Assembly: GCA_013151535.1 (NCBI GenBank) | Contig: JAADIC010000211.1 | Location: forward strand, 1-5,107 | Direction of reading: 5' to 3' | Length of the DNA: 5,107 nucleotides | Source of the DNA: Alphaproteobacteria bacterium | Lineage (GTDB): Bacteria; Pseudomonadota; Alphaproteobacteria; Rhodobacterales; Rhodobacteraceae | Shown here: positions 1 to 5,095 of the stretch, one piece after another | How positions within the stretch are numbered: position 1 is the stretch's first letter | Layout: each line of letters begins with the position of its first letter | Program-made: the position numbers and the translations under genes | Notes under the pieces: generated by a model | Told to the model about the DNA's origin: nothing | Databases searched by the model: none | What the model saw: only the letters and a program-made list of their open reading frames with translations

Positions 1-767
1 CCGAATTGAAAGCCGCCGGAAAATCCGCCTTTGTCACCTATGTGATGGCCGGGGATCCTGATTTTGACACCTCGCTTGAACTGGTCAAAGGTCTGCCCGC
101 CGCTGGTGTTGACGTGATCGAGCTTGGCCTGCCCTTTACCGATCCGATGGCCGATGGTCCGACGATCCAGCTTGCGGGGCAACGCGCCTTGGCGGGTGGC
201 ATGACGTTGAACAAGACATTGGCGCTGGCTTCGGCCTTTCGCAAGGACGACGATACCACCCCGATTGTGCTGATGGGCTATTACAACCCGATCTATTCCC
301 ATGGAGTCGACAGGTTTTTGGCCGATGCCAAGGCCGCCGGAATTGACGGGTTGATCGTGGTTGATCTGCCTCCCGAAGAGGATGAGGAACTGTGCATCCC
401 CGCCAATGCGGCCGGTATGAATTTCATCCGTCTTGCTACTCCGACAACAGACGCAAAACGCCTGCCCAAGGTTCTGCAAAACACCTCGGGCTTTCTCTAT
501 TACGTCTCGATCACCGGCATCACCGGTGCCGCCGAAGCCAATGCCGAAGCGGTTGCGCCTGAGGTTGCACGGATCAAAGCGGCCACCGATATTCCGGTCT
601 GTGTCGGCTTTGGCATCAAGACCCCGGAAGGGGCCGAGGCCATGGGCAAGGTTGCCGACGGCGTAGTTGTCGGCAGCGCGATTGTCGATCTTCTGGGCAA
701 GGGCCAATCGGCAGGCGAGGTTCTGGCCTTCGTCAAAGCCCTTGCCGATGGCGTGCACCGGGCCTGA
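1..767 (+). CDS. trpA: Tryptophan synthase alpha subunit (5'-partial)
   Basis: TrpA cleaves indole-3-glycerol phosphate to indole and glyceraldehyde 3-phosphate in the cytoplasm. It passes indole to TrpB inside the alpha2-beta2 complex, the last step of tryptophan synthesis. The reading frame is already open at the left edge (first full codon at 3, Glu) and runs to TGA at 765-767. The TTG at 6 is an internal Leu, not a start, because family members carry about ten further N-terminal residues ahead of the LKAAG segment. Visible family motifs are FVTYVMAGDPD near the N-terminus and VIELGLPFTDPMADGPTIQ. The latter carries the catalytic acids: Glu at 120-122 (E. coli Glu49) and Asp at 153-155 (E. 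coli Asp60). Phosphate-binding segments GFGIK (about 606-620) and VVGSAIV (about 664-684) follow. The barrel is intact with no frame break. The identification is very secure; only the start is missing. Confidence 0.97.
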   Translation, partial: ELKAAGKSAFVTYVMAGDPDFDTSLELVKGLPAAGVDVIELGLPFTDPMADGPTIQLAGQRALAGGMTLNKTLALASAFRKDDDTTPIVLMGYYNPIYSHGVDRFLADAKAAGIDGLIVVDLPPEEDEELCIPANAAGMNFIRLATPTTDAKRLPKVLQNTSGFLYYVSITGITGAAEANAEAVAPEVARIKAATDIPVCVGFGIKTPEGAEAMGKVADGVVVGSAIVDLLGKGQSAGEVLAFVKALADGVHRA

Positions 768-783
768 CGCCATTGCGCTTTTT
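746..783 (+). terminator. Putative intrinsic terminator overlapping the trpA stop
   Basis: A 9-bp stem pairs 746-754 with 767-775 (CGATGGCGT against ACGCCATTG, one G-U pair) around a 12-base loop, followed by CGC and five T residues at 779-783. The stem lies across the end of the trpA reading frame. The large loop and the three-base gap before the short T run make it weaker than a textbook terminator. It would separate trpA from the metabolically unrelated lldD downstream. Confidence 0.5.
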
Positions 784-815
784 GTATGTGATTGTTAACG
801 ATACCTGACCATTTT

Positions 816-820
816 GGAAG
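816..820 (+). promoter_or_regulatory. Shine-Dalgarno for lldD, deciding start 831
   Basis: GGAAG lies ten bases ahead of ATG at 831. It supports 831 rather than the in-frame TTG at 792, as does the MPVITCIEDL N-terminus, which matches the start I recall for alphaproteobacterial LldD proteins. Confidence 0.6.
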
Positions 821-830
821 CGAGCCGCCC

Positions 831-1995
831 ATGCCCGTCATCACCTGCATCGAAGATTTACGCGTCCTTTATGAACGCCGCGTGCCGCGGATGTTTTATG
901 ATTACGTTGAGACCGGCTCGTGGACGGAACAGACGTTTCGCGAAAACACCTCGGATTTTCAGGACATTTATTTGCGCCAGAAAGTCGCGGTCAATCTTGA
1001 AAACCGCTCCACCGCCAGCCAGATGATTGGCCAGGATGTGGCGATGCCATTGGCGCTGGCCCCCGTCGGCCTGACCGGCATGCAATGCGCCGATGGCGAG
1101 ATCAAGGCGGCGAAGGCGGCTGAAAAATTCGGCGTGCCGTTCACGCTGTCAACCATGTCGATCTGCTCGATCGAGGATGTGGCTGAAAACACCACAAAAC
1201 CGTTCTGGTTCCAGCTTTATGTGATGCGCGACCAGAATTTCCTGAAGGCGATCATCGCGCGGGCCAAAGCGGCGAACTGCTCGGCCCTTATATTGACGCT
1301 CGATCTGCAAATTCTCGGCCAGCGGCATAAAGATATCAAGAACGGTCTGTCAGCCCCGCCAAAACCGACCCTTAAAAACCTGATAAATCTATCGACCAAG
1401 CTGCGCTGGGGGCTGGGCATGCTCGGCACCAAACGACGCGGTTTTCGCAATATTGTCGGCCATGTGGACGGGGTTGGCGACCCTGCCAAGCCTGATGGAA
1501 TGGACAACCAGCCAGTTTGATCCGGCGCTTGACTGGGACGCGGTCAAACGCATTCGCAAAATGTGGGACGGCCCGCTGATCCTGAAGGGGATCATGGAGG
1601 CGGAGGATGCCAAACTGGCGGTGAAAGCCGGGGCGGATGCGATTATTGTGTCAAATCACGGCGGTCGGCAGCTCGACGGCGCGCTTAGTGCGATCCGTGC
1701 CTTGCCTGCCATTCTGGAGGCGGTCGGTGACAAGGTCGAAGTGCATATGGACAGCGGTATCCGCACGGGTCAGGACATCCTGAAAGCCGTCGCCATGGGG
1801 GCCAAAGGGGCGTATATCGGGCGCGCCTATATCTATGGCCTTGGGGCGATGGGTGAGGCCGGTGTAACCAAGGCGCTGGAAACCCTACATAAAGAACTTG
1901 ATCTTTCCATGGCGTTTTGTGGTCATAAGAACATCATGGATGTATCCCGCGATATACTGATGATCCCGAAAGGATTTGCAGGCGATTGGGAGTAA
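831..1995 (+). pseudogene. lldD: FMN-dependent alpha-hydroxy-acid (L-lactate) dehydrogenase, frameshifted
   Basis: LldD-type flavoenzymes oxidise L-lactate (or a related 2-hydroxy acid) to the 2-oxo acid with FMN, usually at the inner membrane and feeding the quinone pool. Two abutting frames together give a 387-residue protein, close to the usual 380-390. The first frame (831-1481, 217 residues) has the FMN-domain motifs APVGLTGM (77-84), FTLSTMSICSIEDVAE (104-119) and FQLYVMRD (127-134). The second (1483-1995, 170 residues) has LILKG, then SNHGGRQLD with the catalytic His at about 276, then MDSGIRTGQD with the conserved Asp and Arg at about 307 and 311, and GRAYIYGLGAMGEAGV. Read as written, the first frame continues off-frame to TGA at 1518-1520, giving 229 residues without the active-site His. 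Removing one C from 1481-1483 restores GVGDLPSLMEW and the whole family alignment. No other disruption exists in either half, so the break is recent or a sequencing error. Substrate is inferred from family resemblance only. Confidence 0.88.
1481..1483 (+). other. Single-base frameshift site in lldD (CCC run)
   Basis: Upstream the codons read GTT GGC GAC; downstream the family-consistent frame is CTG CCA AGC CTG ATG GAA. The sequence has GACCCTG where GACCTG would join the two without loss of a codon, so one extra C is present. No slippery heptamer, stimulatory hairpin or stop-coupled arrangement suggestive of programmed frameshifting is evident. Confidence 0.9.
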
Positions 1996-2050
1996 CGACT
2001 TCCACCAAATGCTGCACATTCGATGGATCGGGCTGAATTCGCTCCACGCT

Positions 2051-2094
2051 CTTCGGTGCGCTCCGCGCGGGGAGTATTTGTGGAACAATGAAAA
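2051..2094. repeat. Rhodobacterales-style intergenic GC motif (lldD-rplY gap)
   Basis: This part of the 222-base gap carries a GC-rich run with a short stem (CTCC 2061-2064 against GGAG 2071-2074), then GAGTATTTGTGGAACAATG. I recall similar C/G-rich hairpins followed by GGGAGTATTTnTGGAnCAA at many gene ends in Rhodobacter and Roseobacter genomes. Only one copy is in this window, so its repeat nature rests on memory. It may work as a weak terminator for lldD. It lies in non-coding sequence; no gene is supported between 1996 and 2217. Confidence 0.35.
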
Positions 2095-2116
2095 GCCAGC
2101 ATGTGTGGTCGGAATT

Positions 2117-2144
2117 CCCCCTTCCCTTCCCCCCCATTACCCCC
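2117..2144 (-). other. G-quadruplex motif (C-rich tract on the + strand)
   Basis: The + strand reads C5-TT-C3-TT-C7-ATTA-C5, so the - strand has four G runs of at least three with loops of 4, 2 and 2 bases, which fits the standard G3+N1-7 quadruplex pattern. It is about 75 bases upstream of rplY, on the template strand for rplY transcription. Whether it folds or matters is unknown. Confidence 0.6.
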
Positions 2145-2161
2145 TATAGCAGCCACTTCTT

Positions 2162-2196
2162 GCGGCGTTTTCACCCTTGGAGGTTCGCCGCTCTTT
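2162..2196 (+). promoter_or_regulatory. Possible rplY leader hairpin
   Basis: GCGGCG (2162-2167) can pair with CGCCGC (2186-2191), with a smaller inner ACC/GGT pairing (2173-2175 with 2182-2184), and TCTTTT follows. It sits directly before the ribosome binding site of rplY. This could be an attenuator or an autoregulatory ribosomal-protein leader, or just a chance GC hairpin; the loop is large and I do not recognise a known leader family. Confidence 0.25.
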
Positions 2197-2204
2197 TGAA
2201 ACTT

Positions 2205-2210
2205 AAGGAG
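2205..2210 (+). promoter_or_regulatory. Strong Shine-Dalgarno of rplY
   Basis: AAGGAG sits seven bases ahead of ATG 2218, a near-ideal match and spacing and the strongest ribosome binding site in the window, as expected for an abundant ribosomal protein. It fixes the rplY start. Confidence 0.85.
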
Positions 2211-2217
2211 AATTCCG

Positions 2218-2883
2218 ATGGCTGGACCTATACCAGATCTTCAAGCCACGGCTCGCGCGGGGACAGGCAAGGGGGCCGCCCGTCAGGCACGCCGTGAAGG
2301 ACAAGTACCGGGTGTTGTATATGGCGGCGGTGAAGACCCGCAACCGATCAACATCAAGTATAATGTATTGTTGAAAAAACTGAAGGCGGGCAAGTTTCTG
2401 TCGACGCTTTTCAACCTCAAAATCGAAGGTAAGGACGACGTGCGCGTCATCTGCCGCAACGTCCAGCGCGATGTTGTGAAAGACCTGCCGACCCATCTCG
2501 ATTTGATGCGTTTGCACCGCTCCTCGCGGATCAATCTGTTCATTCCGGTTGAGTTCATCAATCAGGAAACCAGTGCGGGCCTCAAAAAGGGTGGCGTTCT
2601 GACGGTTATTCGGAATGAGGTTGAGCTGAAAGTGACAGCCGGCGACATTCCGGACCATCTGATCGTTGATCTTGAAGAAATGGAAGTTGGCGATGTTGCC
2701 ACCATTTCCAACATCAAAATGCCCGAAGGCTCGCGTCCGATGATTACGGATCGTGACTTTGTGATTGCCAATATCTCGGCCCCGAGCAGCCTGAAATCTT
2801 CTGGCGGTGACGAGGATGAAGTTGACGGCGAAGAAGCAGCCGAAGGCGAAGAAACAACAGAAGACGCCGCAAGCGAAGAGTAA
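2218..2883 (+). CDS. rplY: 50S ribosomal protein bL25, CTC/TL5 long form
   Basis: bL25 binds 5S rRNA in the central protuberance of the large subunit. The 221-residue product is the long CTC (general-stress-protein) type, not the ~95-residue E. coli form. The N-terminal 5S-binding domain (about 6-98) contains GTGKGAARQARREGQVPGVVYGG, typical of the family, followed by FLSTLFNLKIEGK and VRVICRNVQRDVVKDLPTHLD. The C-terminal beta-rich TL5 domain (about 99-192) includes INLFIPVEFIN and LTVIRNEVELKVTAGDIPDHL. A low-complexity acidic tail ends the protein: residues 198-221 hold 14 Asp/Glu out of 24, with codons dominated by GAA/GAG/GAC. Such tails are common in alphaproteobacterial L25 as I recall. 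A strong Shine-Dalgarno precedes it and a strong intrinsic terminator follows 30 bases after the TAA. Confidence 0.97.
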   Translation: MAGPIPDLQATARAGTGKGAARQARREGQVPGVVYGGGEDPQPINIKYNVLLKKLKAGKFLSTLFNLKIEGKDDVRVICRNVQRDVVKDLPTHLDLMRLHRSSRINLFIPVEFINQETSAGLKKGGVLTVIRNEVELKVTAGDIPDHLIVDLEEMEVGDVATISNIKMPEGSRPMITDRDFVIANISAPSSLKSSGGDEDEVDGEEAAEGEETTEDAASEE

Positions 2884-2912
2884 GTCGCCTCGCGTCAAAA
2901 CATGTGATATTG

Positions 2913-2950
2913 AAAGCGCGCCGGAACCTGTTTCCGGCGCGCTTTTGTTT
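2913..2950 (+). terminator. Strong intrinsic terminator after rplY
   Basis: A perfect 14-bp stem pairs 2913-2926 (AAAGCGCGCCGGAA) with 2932-2945 (TTCCGGCGCGCTTT) around a five-base loop (CCTGT). The stem ends in a TTTTGTTT run to 2950. It is the clearest terminator in the window. The A-rich 5' base of the stem also gives a T tract on the opposite strand, so it could work in both directions. It ends only about a dozen bases before the pth start. Confidence 0.9.
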
Positions 2951-2956
2951 GGATGG
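2951..2956 (+). promoter_or_regulatory. Shine-Dalgarno of pth, deciding start 2962
   Basis: GGATGG precedes ATG 2962 by five bases. The other in-frame ATG at 2953 overlaps this motif and has only the T-rich terminator tail upstream, so 2962 (MKLYVGLGNPG, the usual family N-terminus) is preferred. Confidence 0.6.
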
Positions 2957-2961
2957 ATGCA

Positions 2962-3627
2962 ATGAAACTGTATGTGGGCCTTGGCAATCCCGGCGCGAAA
3001 TACGCGGCGAACCGGCATAATATCGGCTATCGCGCGGTCGAGCGCGTGGCCGGGGATCACGGGTTTTCACCCTGGAAGGGCAAATTTCAGGCCGCGCTAA
3101 GCGAGGGGCGGCTGGGCGGCGAAAAAGTCATCCTGTTAAAGCCCGAAACCTTCATGAACCTGTCCGGCCAATCGGTTGGGGCGGCCATGCGGTTTTATAA
3201 ACTTGAGCCTGCGGACGTGACGGTTTTTCATGATGAGCTTGATCTTGCGCCCGGTAAGCTGCGTGTCAAAACCGGTGGCGGCCATGCCGGGCATAATGGC
3301 CTGCGCTCGTTGCACCAACATATCGGGCCAGACTATGCGCGCGTGCGTATCGGCATTGGCCATCCCGGCCACAAGGACCGGGTTGCCGGATATGTGTTGC
3401 ATGATTTTGCCCGCGCCGATCAGGGCTGGATCGAGGATATTCTGTGCGGTATCAGCGACGGCATTGGCGAGTTGGCCAAGGGTGACGCCAGCCGGTTCAT
3501 GAATGCGGTGGCGCTGCGGGTTGCGCCGCCGCGCTCATCCAAAACCGCATCTGCGAAGATCAAGCCAAAGCCGGAACCAGAGGACCAGCGGAGCGCCATG
3601 CAAAAGCTGTTGGACAAATTCAGGTGA
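2962..3627 (+). CDS. pth: Peptidyl-tRNA hydrolase
   Basis: Pth cleaves the ester bond of peptidyl-tRNAs that fall off ribosomes, freeing tRNA and peptide; it is a cytoplasmic monomer and essential in many bacteria. From ATG 2962 the product has 221 residues, somewhat longer than the ~194 of E. coli. The catalytic set is complete: Asn9 in GLGNPG, His19 in NRHNIG, Asn66 in PETFMNLSG, Asp91 in HDELDL and Asn112 in GGGHAGHNGLRS, matching E. coli Asn10, His20, Asn68, Asp93 and Asn114. The extra length is a Lys/Pro/Ser-rich C-terminal stretch (about 187-221, including KPKPEPEDQ) that looks disordered apart from a short terminal helix. An in-frame ATG at 2953 would add three residues. The gene follows rplY past a strong terminator and overlaps the next gene by four bases. 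Confidence 0.97.
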   Translation: MKLYVGLGNPGAKYAANRHNIGYRAVERVAGDHGFSPWKGKFQAALSEGRLGGEKVILLKPETFMNLSGQSVGAAMRFYKLEPADVTVFHDELDLAPGKLRVKTGGGHAGHNGLRSLHQHIGPDYARVRIGIGHPGHKDRVAGYVLHDFARADQGWIEDILCGISDGIGELAKGDASRFMNAVALRVAPPRSSKTASAKIKPKPEPEDQRSAMQKLLDKFR

Positions 3628-4679
3628 ATATTCACGAGGTTTTTGAATATCAGGCCAAGGCCTGCGCCGAGCTTGGCTCGCCCTTCACGGCGCGTGTGCT
3701 GCGCATCGCCAGTAGATTGCTGAAGAACGACACGCCCGTCAGCCAGCGGATTCTCAACTGGCCCGGCGATCCGTCCAGCGGCGCGGATTCCGTGCCATTG
3801 CGCTTGGCCGGGGCGTTGCATTCTCTGGTGCTGTCCGGCCAATATCCTGATTTGGAACGACTTTATCCGCCGAACCCATCTGATGACACTGCGCTTTCTT
3901 CAACGATCAAAACGGCATTCACTACCCATAGCGATCACATCTTGCACTGGCTCAACAGCCCGCCACAGACTAATGAAAGCGGGCGTTCGGCCCCACTGGT
4001 TGCCGCCGCCCACATGCTGGTGGCCAAATACAATCTGCCTTTGCGATTGCTGGAGCTTGGCACAAGTGCGGGGTTGAACCTGCGCTGGGATCATGTGGCG
4101 CTTGATCTGCAAGGCCGCTTGCTTGGCCTGAAGAACGCCCGTATGACGTTGACGCCGGATTGGCAGGGCGTGGTTCCTGAAACCAGAACGCTTGAGGTCA
4201 TCAGCCGTGCGGGTGTTGACCTCAATCCGCTTGATCCCACCTCGCAAAATGACCGCCTGCGTCTGCTGTCCTATATCTGGCCTGACCAGCCGGATCGGCT
4301 GAGGCGCATGAAATCAGCGCTGGACTTGGCAAGGGACGTCCCGGCATGCATCGAAAAATCCGACGCTATTGACTGGCTGGAAACGCAACTTGCCACACCG
4401 CACACGGGGGCCCTGACCGTTATCTTCAACACAGTCGCCTGGCAGTATTTCCCGCCCGAAAAGCAAAAAGCCGGGCTGAAGCTGATCGAGGCCCATGGCC
4501 GGCGCGCCACAAGGGACAGGCCGCTGGCATGGCTGTCCATGGAGAACGACGGAGCCACGCCGGGGGCTGGCCTGACATTGCGGCTCTGGCCCGGCGCGCA
4601 AACAATTTCCCTTGGCCGTGCTGATTTTCATGGCCGCTGGGTGCGATGGGACATTGGGGCGACCTTGCCAGCGGCTTGA
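3624..4679 (+). CDS. DUF2332 family protein, function unknown
   Basis: The 351-residue product looks like the DUF2332 (COG4427) family, whose biochemical role I do not know. The GTG start at 3624 overlaps the pth stop (GTGA, 3624-3627), implying translational coupling. The resulting N-terminus, with FEYQAKACAELGSPF, fits the family. Motifs in order are NESGRSAPLVAAAHMLVA (117-134), LRLLELGTSAGLNLRWD (140-156), RLLSYIWPDQ (213-222), VIFNTVAWQYF (266-276) and WLSMEND (303-309). The LELGTSAGLNL segment follows a predicted beta strand and resembles the glycine-rich S-adenosylmethionine-binding motif I of Rossmann methyltransferases. A methyltransferase-like fold is therefore a reasonable inference but unproven. 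I see no signal peptide or membrane segment, so it is probably cytosolic. Position in a likely pth operon hints at a link to translation or tRNA, or may be only neighbourhood conservation. Confidence 0.88.
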   Translation: MNIHEVFEYQAKACAELGSPFTARVLRIASRLLKNDTPVSQRILNWPGDPSSGADSVPLRLAGALHSLVLSGQYPDLERLYPPNPSDDTALSSTIKTAFTTHSDHILHWLNSPPQTNESGRSAPLVAAAHMLVAKYNLPLRLLELGTSAGLNLRWDHVALDLQGRLLGLKNARMTLTPDWQGVVPETRTLEVISRAGVDLNPLDPTSQNDRLRLLSYIWPDQPDRLRRMKSALDLARDVPACIEKSDAIDWLETQLATPHTGALTVIFNTVAWQYFPPEKQKAGLKLIEAHGRRATRDRPLAWLSMENDGATPGAGLTLRLWPGAQTISLGRADFHGRWVRWDIGATLPAA

Positions 4680-4700
4680 CCTTGCAAAACGACAATGACC

Positions 4701-4732
4701 AGAGCCTCGTCCACAATATCTGACCCACTCAG
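4701..4732 (+). repeat. Left arm of the 32-bp inverted repeat
   Basis: It begins AGAGCCTCGTCC and ends CTGACCCACTCAG. It matches the reverse complement of 4941-4972 except at one position (A at 4727 against the complement G expected from the right arm). Confidence 0.9.
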
Positions 4733-4940
4733 CCGCTCAGATTTTTTCAAAAGCCAAGTGGCGGCGCGCTGGGCATATCTGTCGATACGTTCAAGCGGCG
4801 GTGCGCCGGGATTTGAGAAAATATGAGCGGCCCCAGAGGGGTTGTGCCCACGCGGCCTGCCTCCGGGCGGTTGCCGCTCGACCGTATGCCCGCTACGCTT
4901 TTCGCACCAACGCACCCGTATTCAGACCGCGTGGGCGCAA

Positions 4941-4972
4941 CTGAGCGGGTCAGATATTGTGGACGAGGCTCT
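4941..4972 (-). repeat. Right arm of the 32-bp inverted repeat
   Basis: It begins CTGAGCGGGTCAG and ends GGACGAGGCTCT, the mirror of the left arm with one mismatch. Both arms read LSGSDIVDEAL in one frame, on opposite strands; I take that as a consequence of the repeat, not evidence for coding. Confidence 0.9.
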
Positions 4973-4978
4973 AGCTTT

Positions 4979-4994
4979 CGTATATCAATATACG
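4979..4994. promoter_or_regulatory. Palindrome CGTATAT-CA-ATATACG, operator-like
   Basis: A perfect 7-bp inverted repeat with a two-base spacer, in an AT-rich patch that contrasts with the GC-rich surroundings. Such sites commonly bind dimeric repressors. It lies seven bases after the inverted-repeat element and seven bases before a second palindrome. I do not recognise the regulator. Confidence 0.45.
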
Positions 4995-5001
4995 GATAAA
5001 A

Positions 5002-5019
5002 TTAGGCCAATTGGCCTAA
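5002..5019. promoter_or_regulatory. Perfect 18-bp palindrome, operator-like
   Basis: TTAGGCCAATTGGCCTAA is its own reverse complement with no spacer. Its length and its position about 80 bases ahead of a possible start codon fit an operator for a dimeric transcription factor. No -35/-10 pair is clear enough to call, and no regulator family is identified. Confidence 0.5.
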
Positions 5020-5095
5020 AACAGGGATTGCGCGTGCTGGCAGGAACAGTTCCGCCCGGGCTGGCCCTGCCGGCCTTCAACTGTGCGGGGCTAAG

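Larger units (their letters stand above)
4701..4972. mobile_element. 272-bp segment bounded by 32-bp inverted repeats (MITE-like)
   Basis: Two arms, 4701-4732 and 4941-4972, are reverse complements at 31 of 32 positions and enclose 208 bases of non-repeated sequence. Similarity stops sharply at both outer and inner edges, as expected for terminal inverted repeats of a small non-autonomous element or the remnant of an insertion sequence. Against this, I find no convincing target-site duplication: at best CCAG at 4699-4702 against CTAG at 4971-4974, if the ends are trimmed by two bases. No transposase is encoded, and I cannot assign an IS family. A local inverted duplication is the main alternative. 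The segment starts 22 bases after the DUF2332 stop codon. Confidence 0.45.

Noticed and set aside
6..8. TTG at 6 as the true trpA start
   Set aside because: The frame is open upstream to the window edge and the family has about ten more residues before this point; no ribosome binding site is visible.
1481..1520. Programmed ribosomal frameshifting in lldD
   Set aside because: No slippery heptamer or adjacent stimulatory structure is seen, and LldD enzymes are not known to me to use recoding.
1453..1995. Second half of lldD as an independent gene with its own start at 1453
   Set aside because: It is the C-terminal half of one flavoenzyme, and the first ten or so codons from 1453 are out-of-frame readings of the upstream half.
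2203..3060. A 285-codon open frame on the - strand covering rplY
   Set aside because: It is antisense to rplY over its whole length, crosses the terminator and the pth start, and shows no recognisable family motif; the + strand genes are certain.
4720..4747. Intrinsic terminator after the DUF2332 gene
   Set aside because: The only stem before the T6 run is 4 bp (CTGA/TCAG, 4720-4723 with 4729-4732) and lies nine bases away from the T run.
4628..4915. A 95-codon - strand frame inside the inverted-repeat segment
   Set aside because: It runs into the 3' end of the DUF2332 gene, has a weak GTG start without a ribosome binding site, and its protein matches nothing I recognise, including transposases.
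4699..4974. CTAG-type target-site duplication flanking the inverted repeats
   Set aside because: Left CCAG and right CTAG match at only three of four positions and require trimming the repeat ends, so this is not persuasive.
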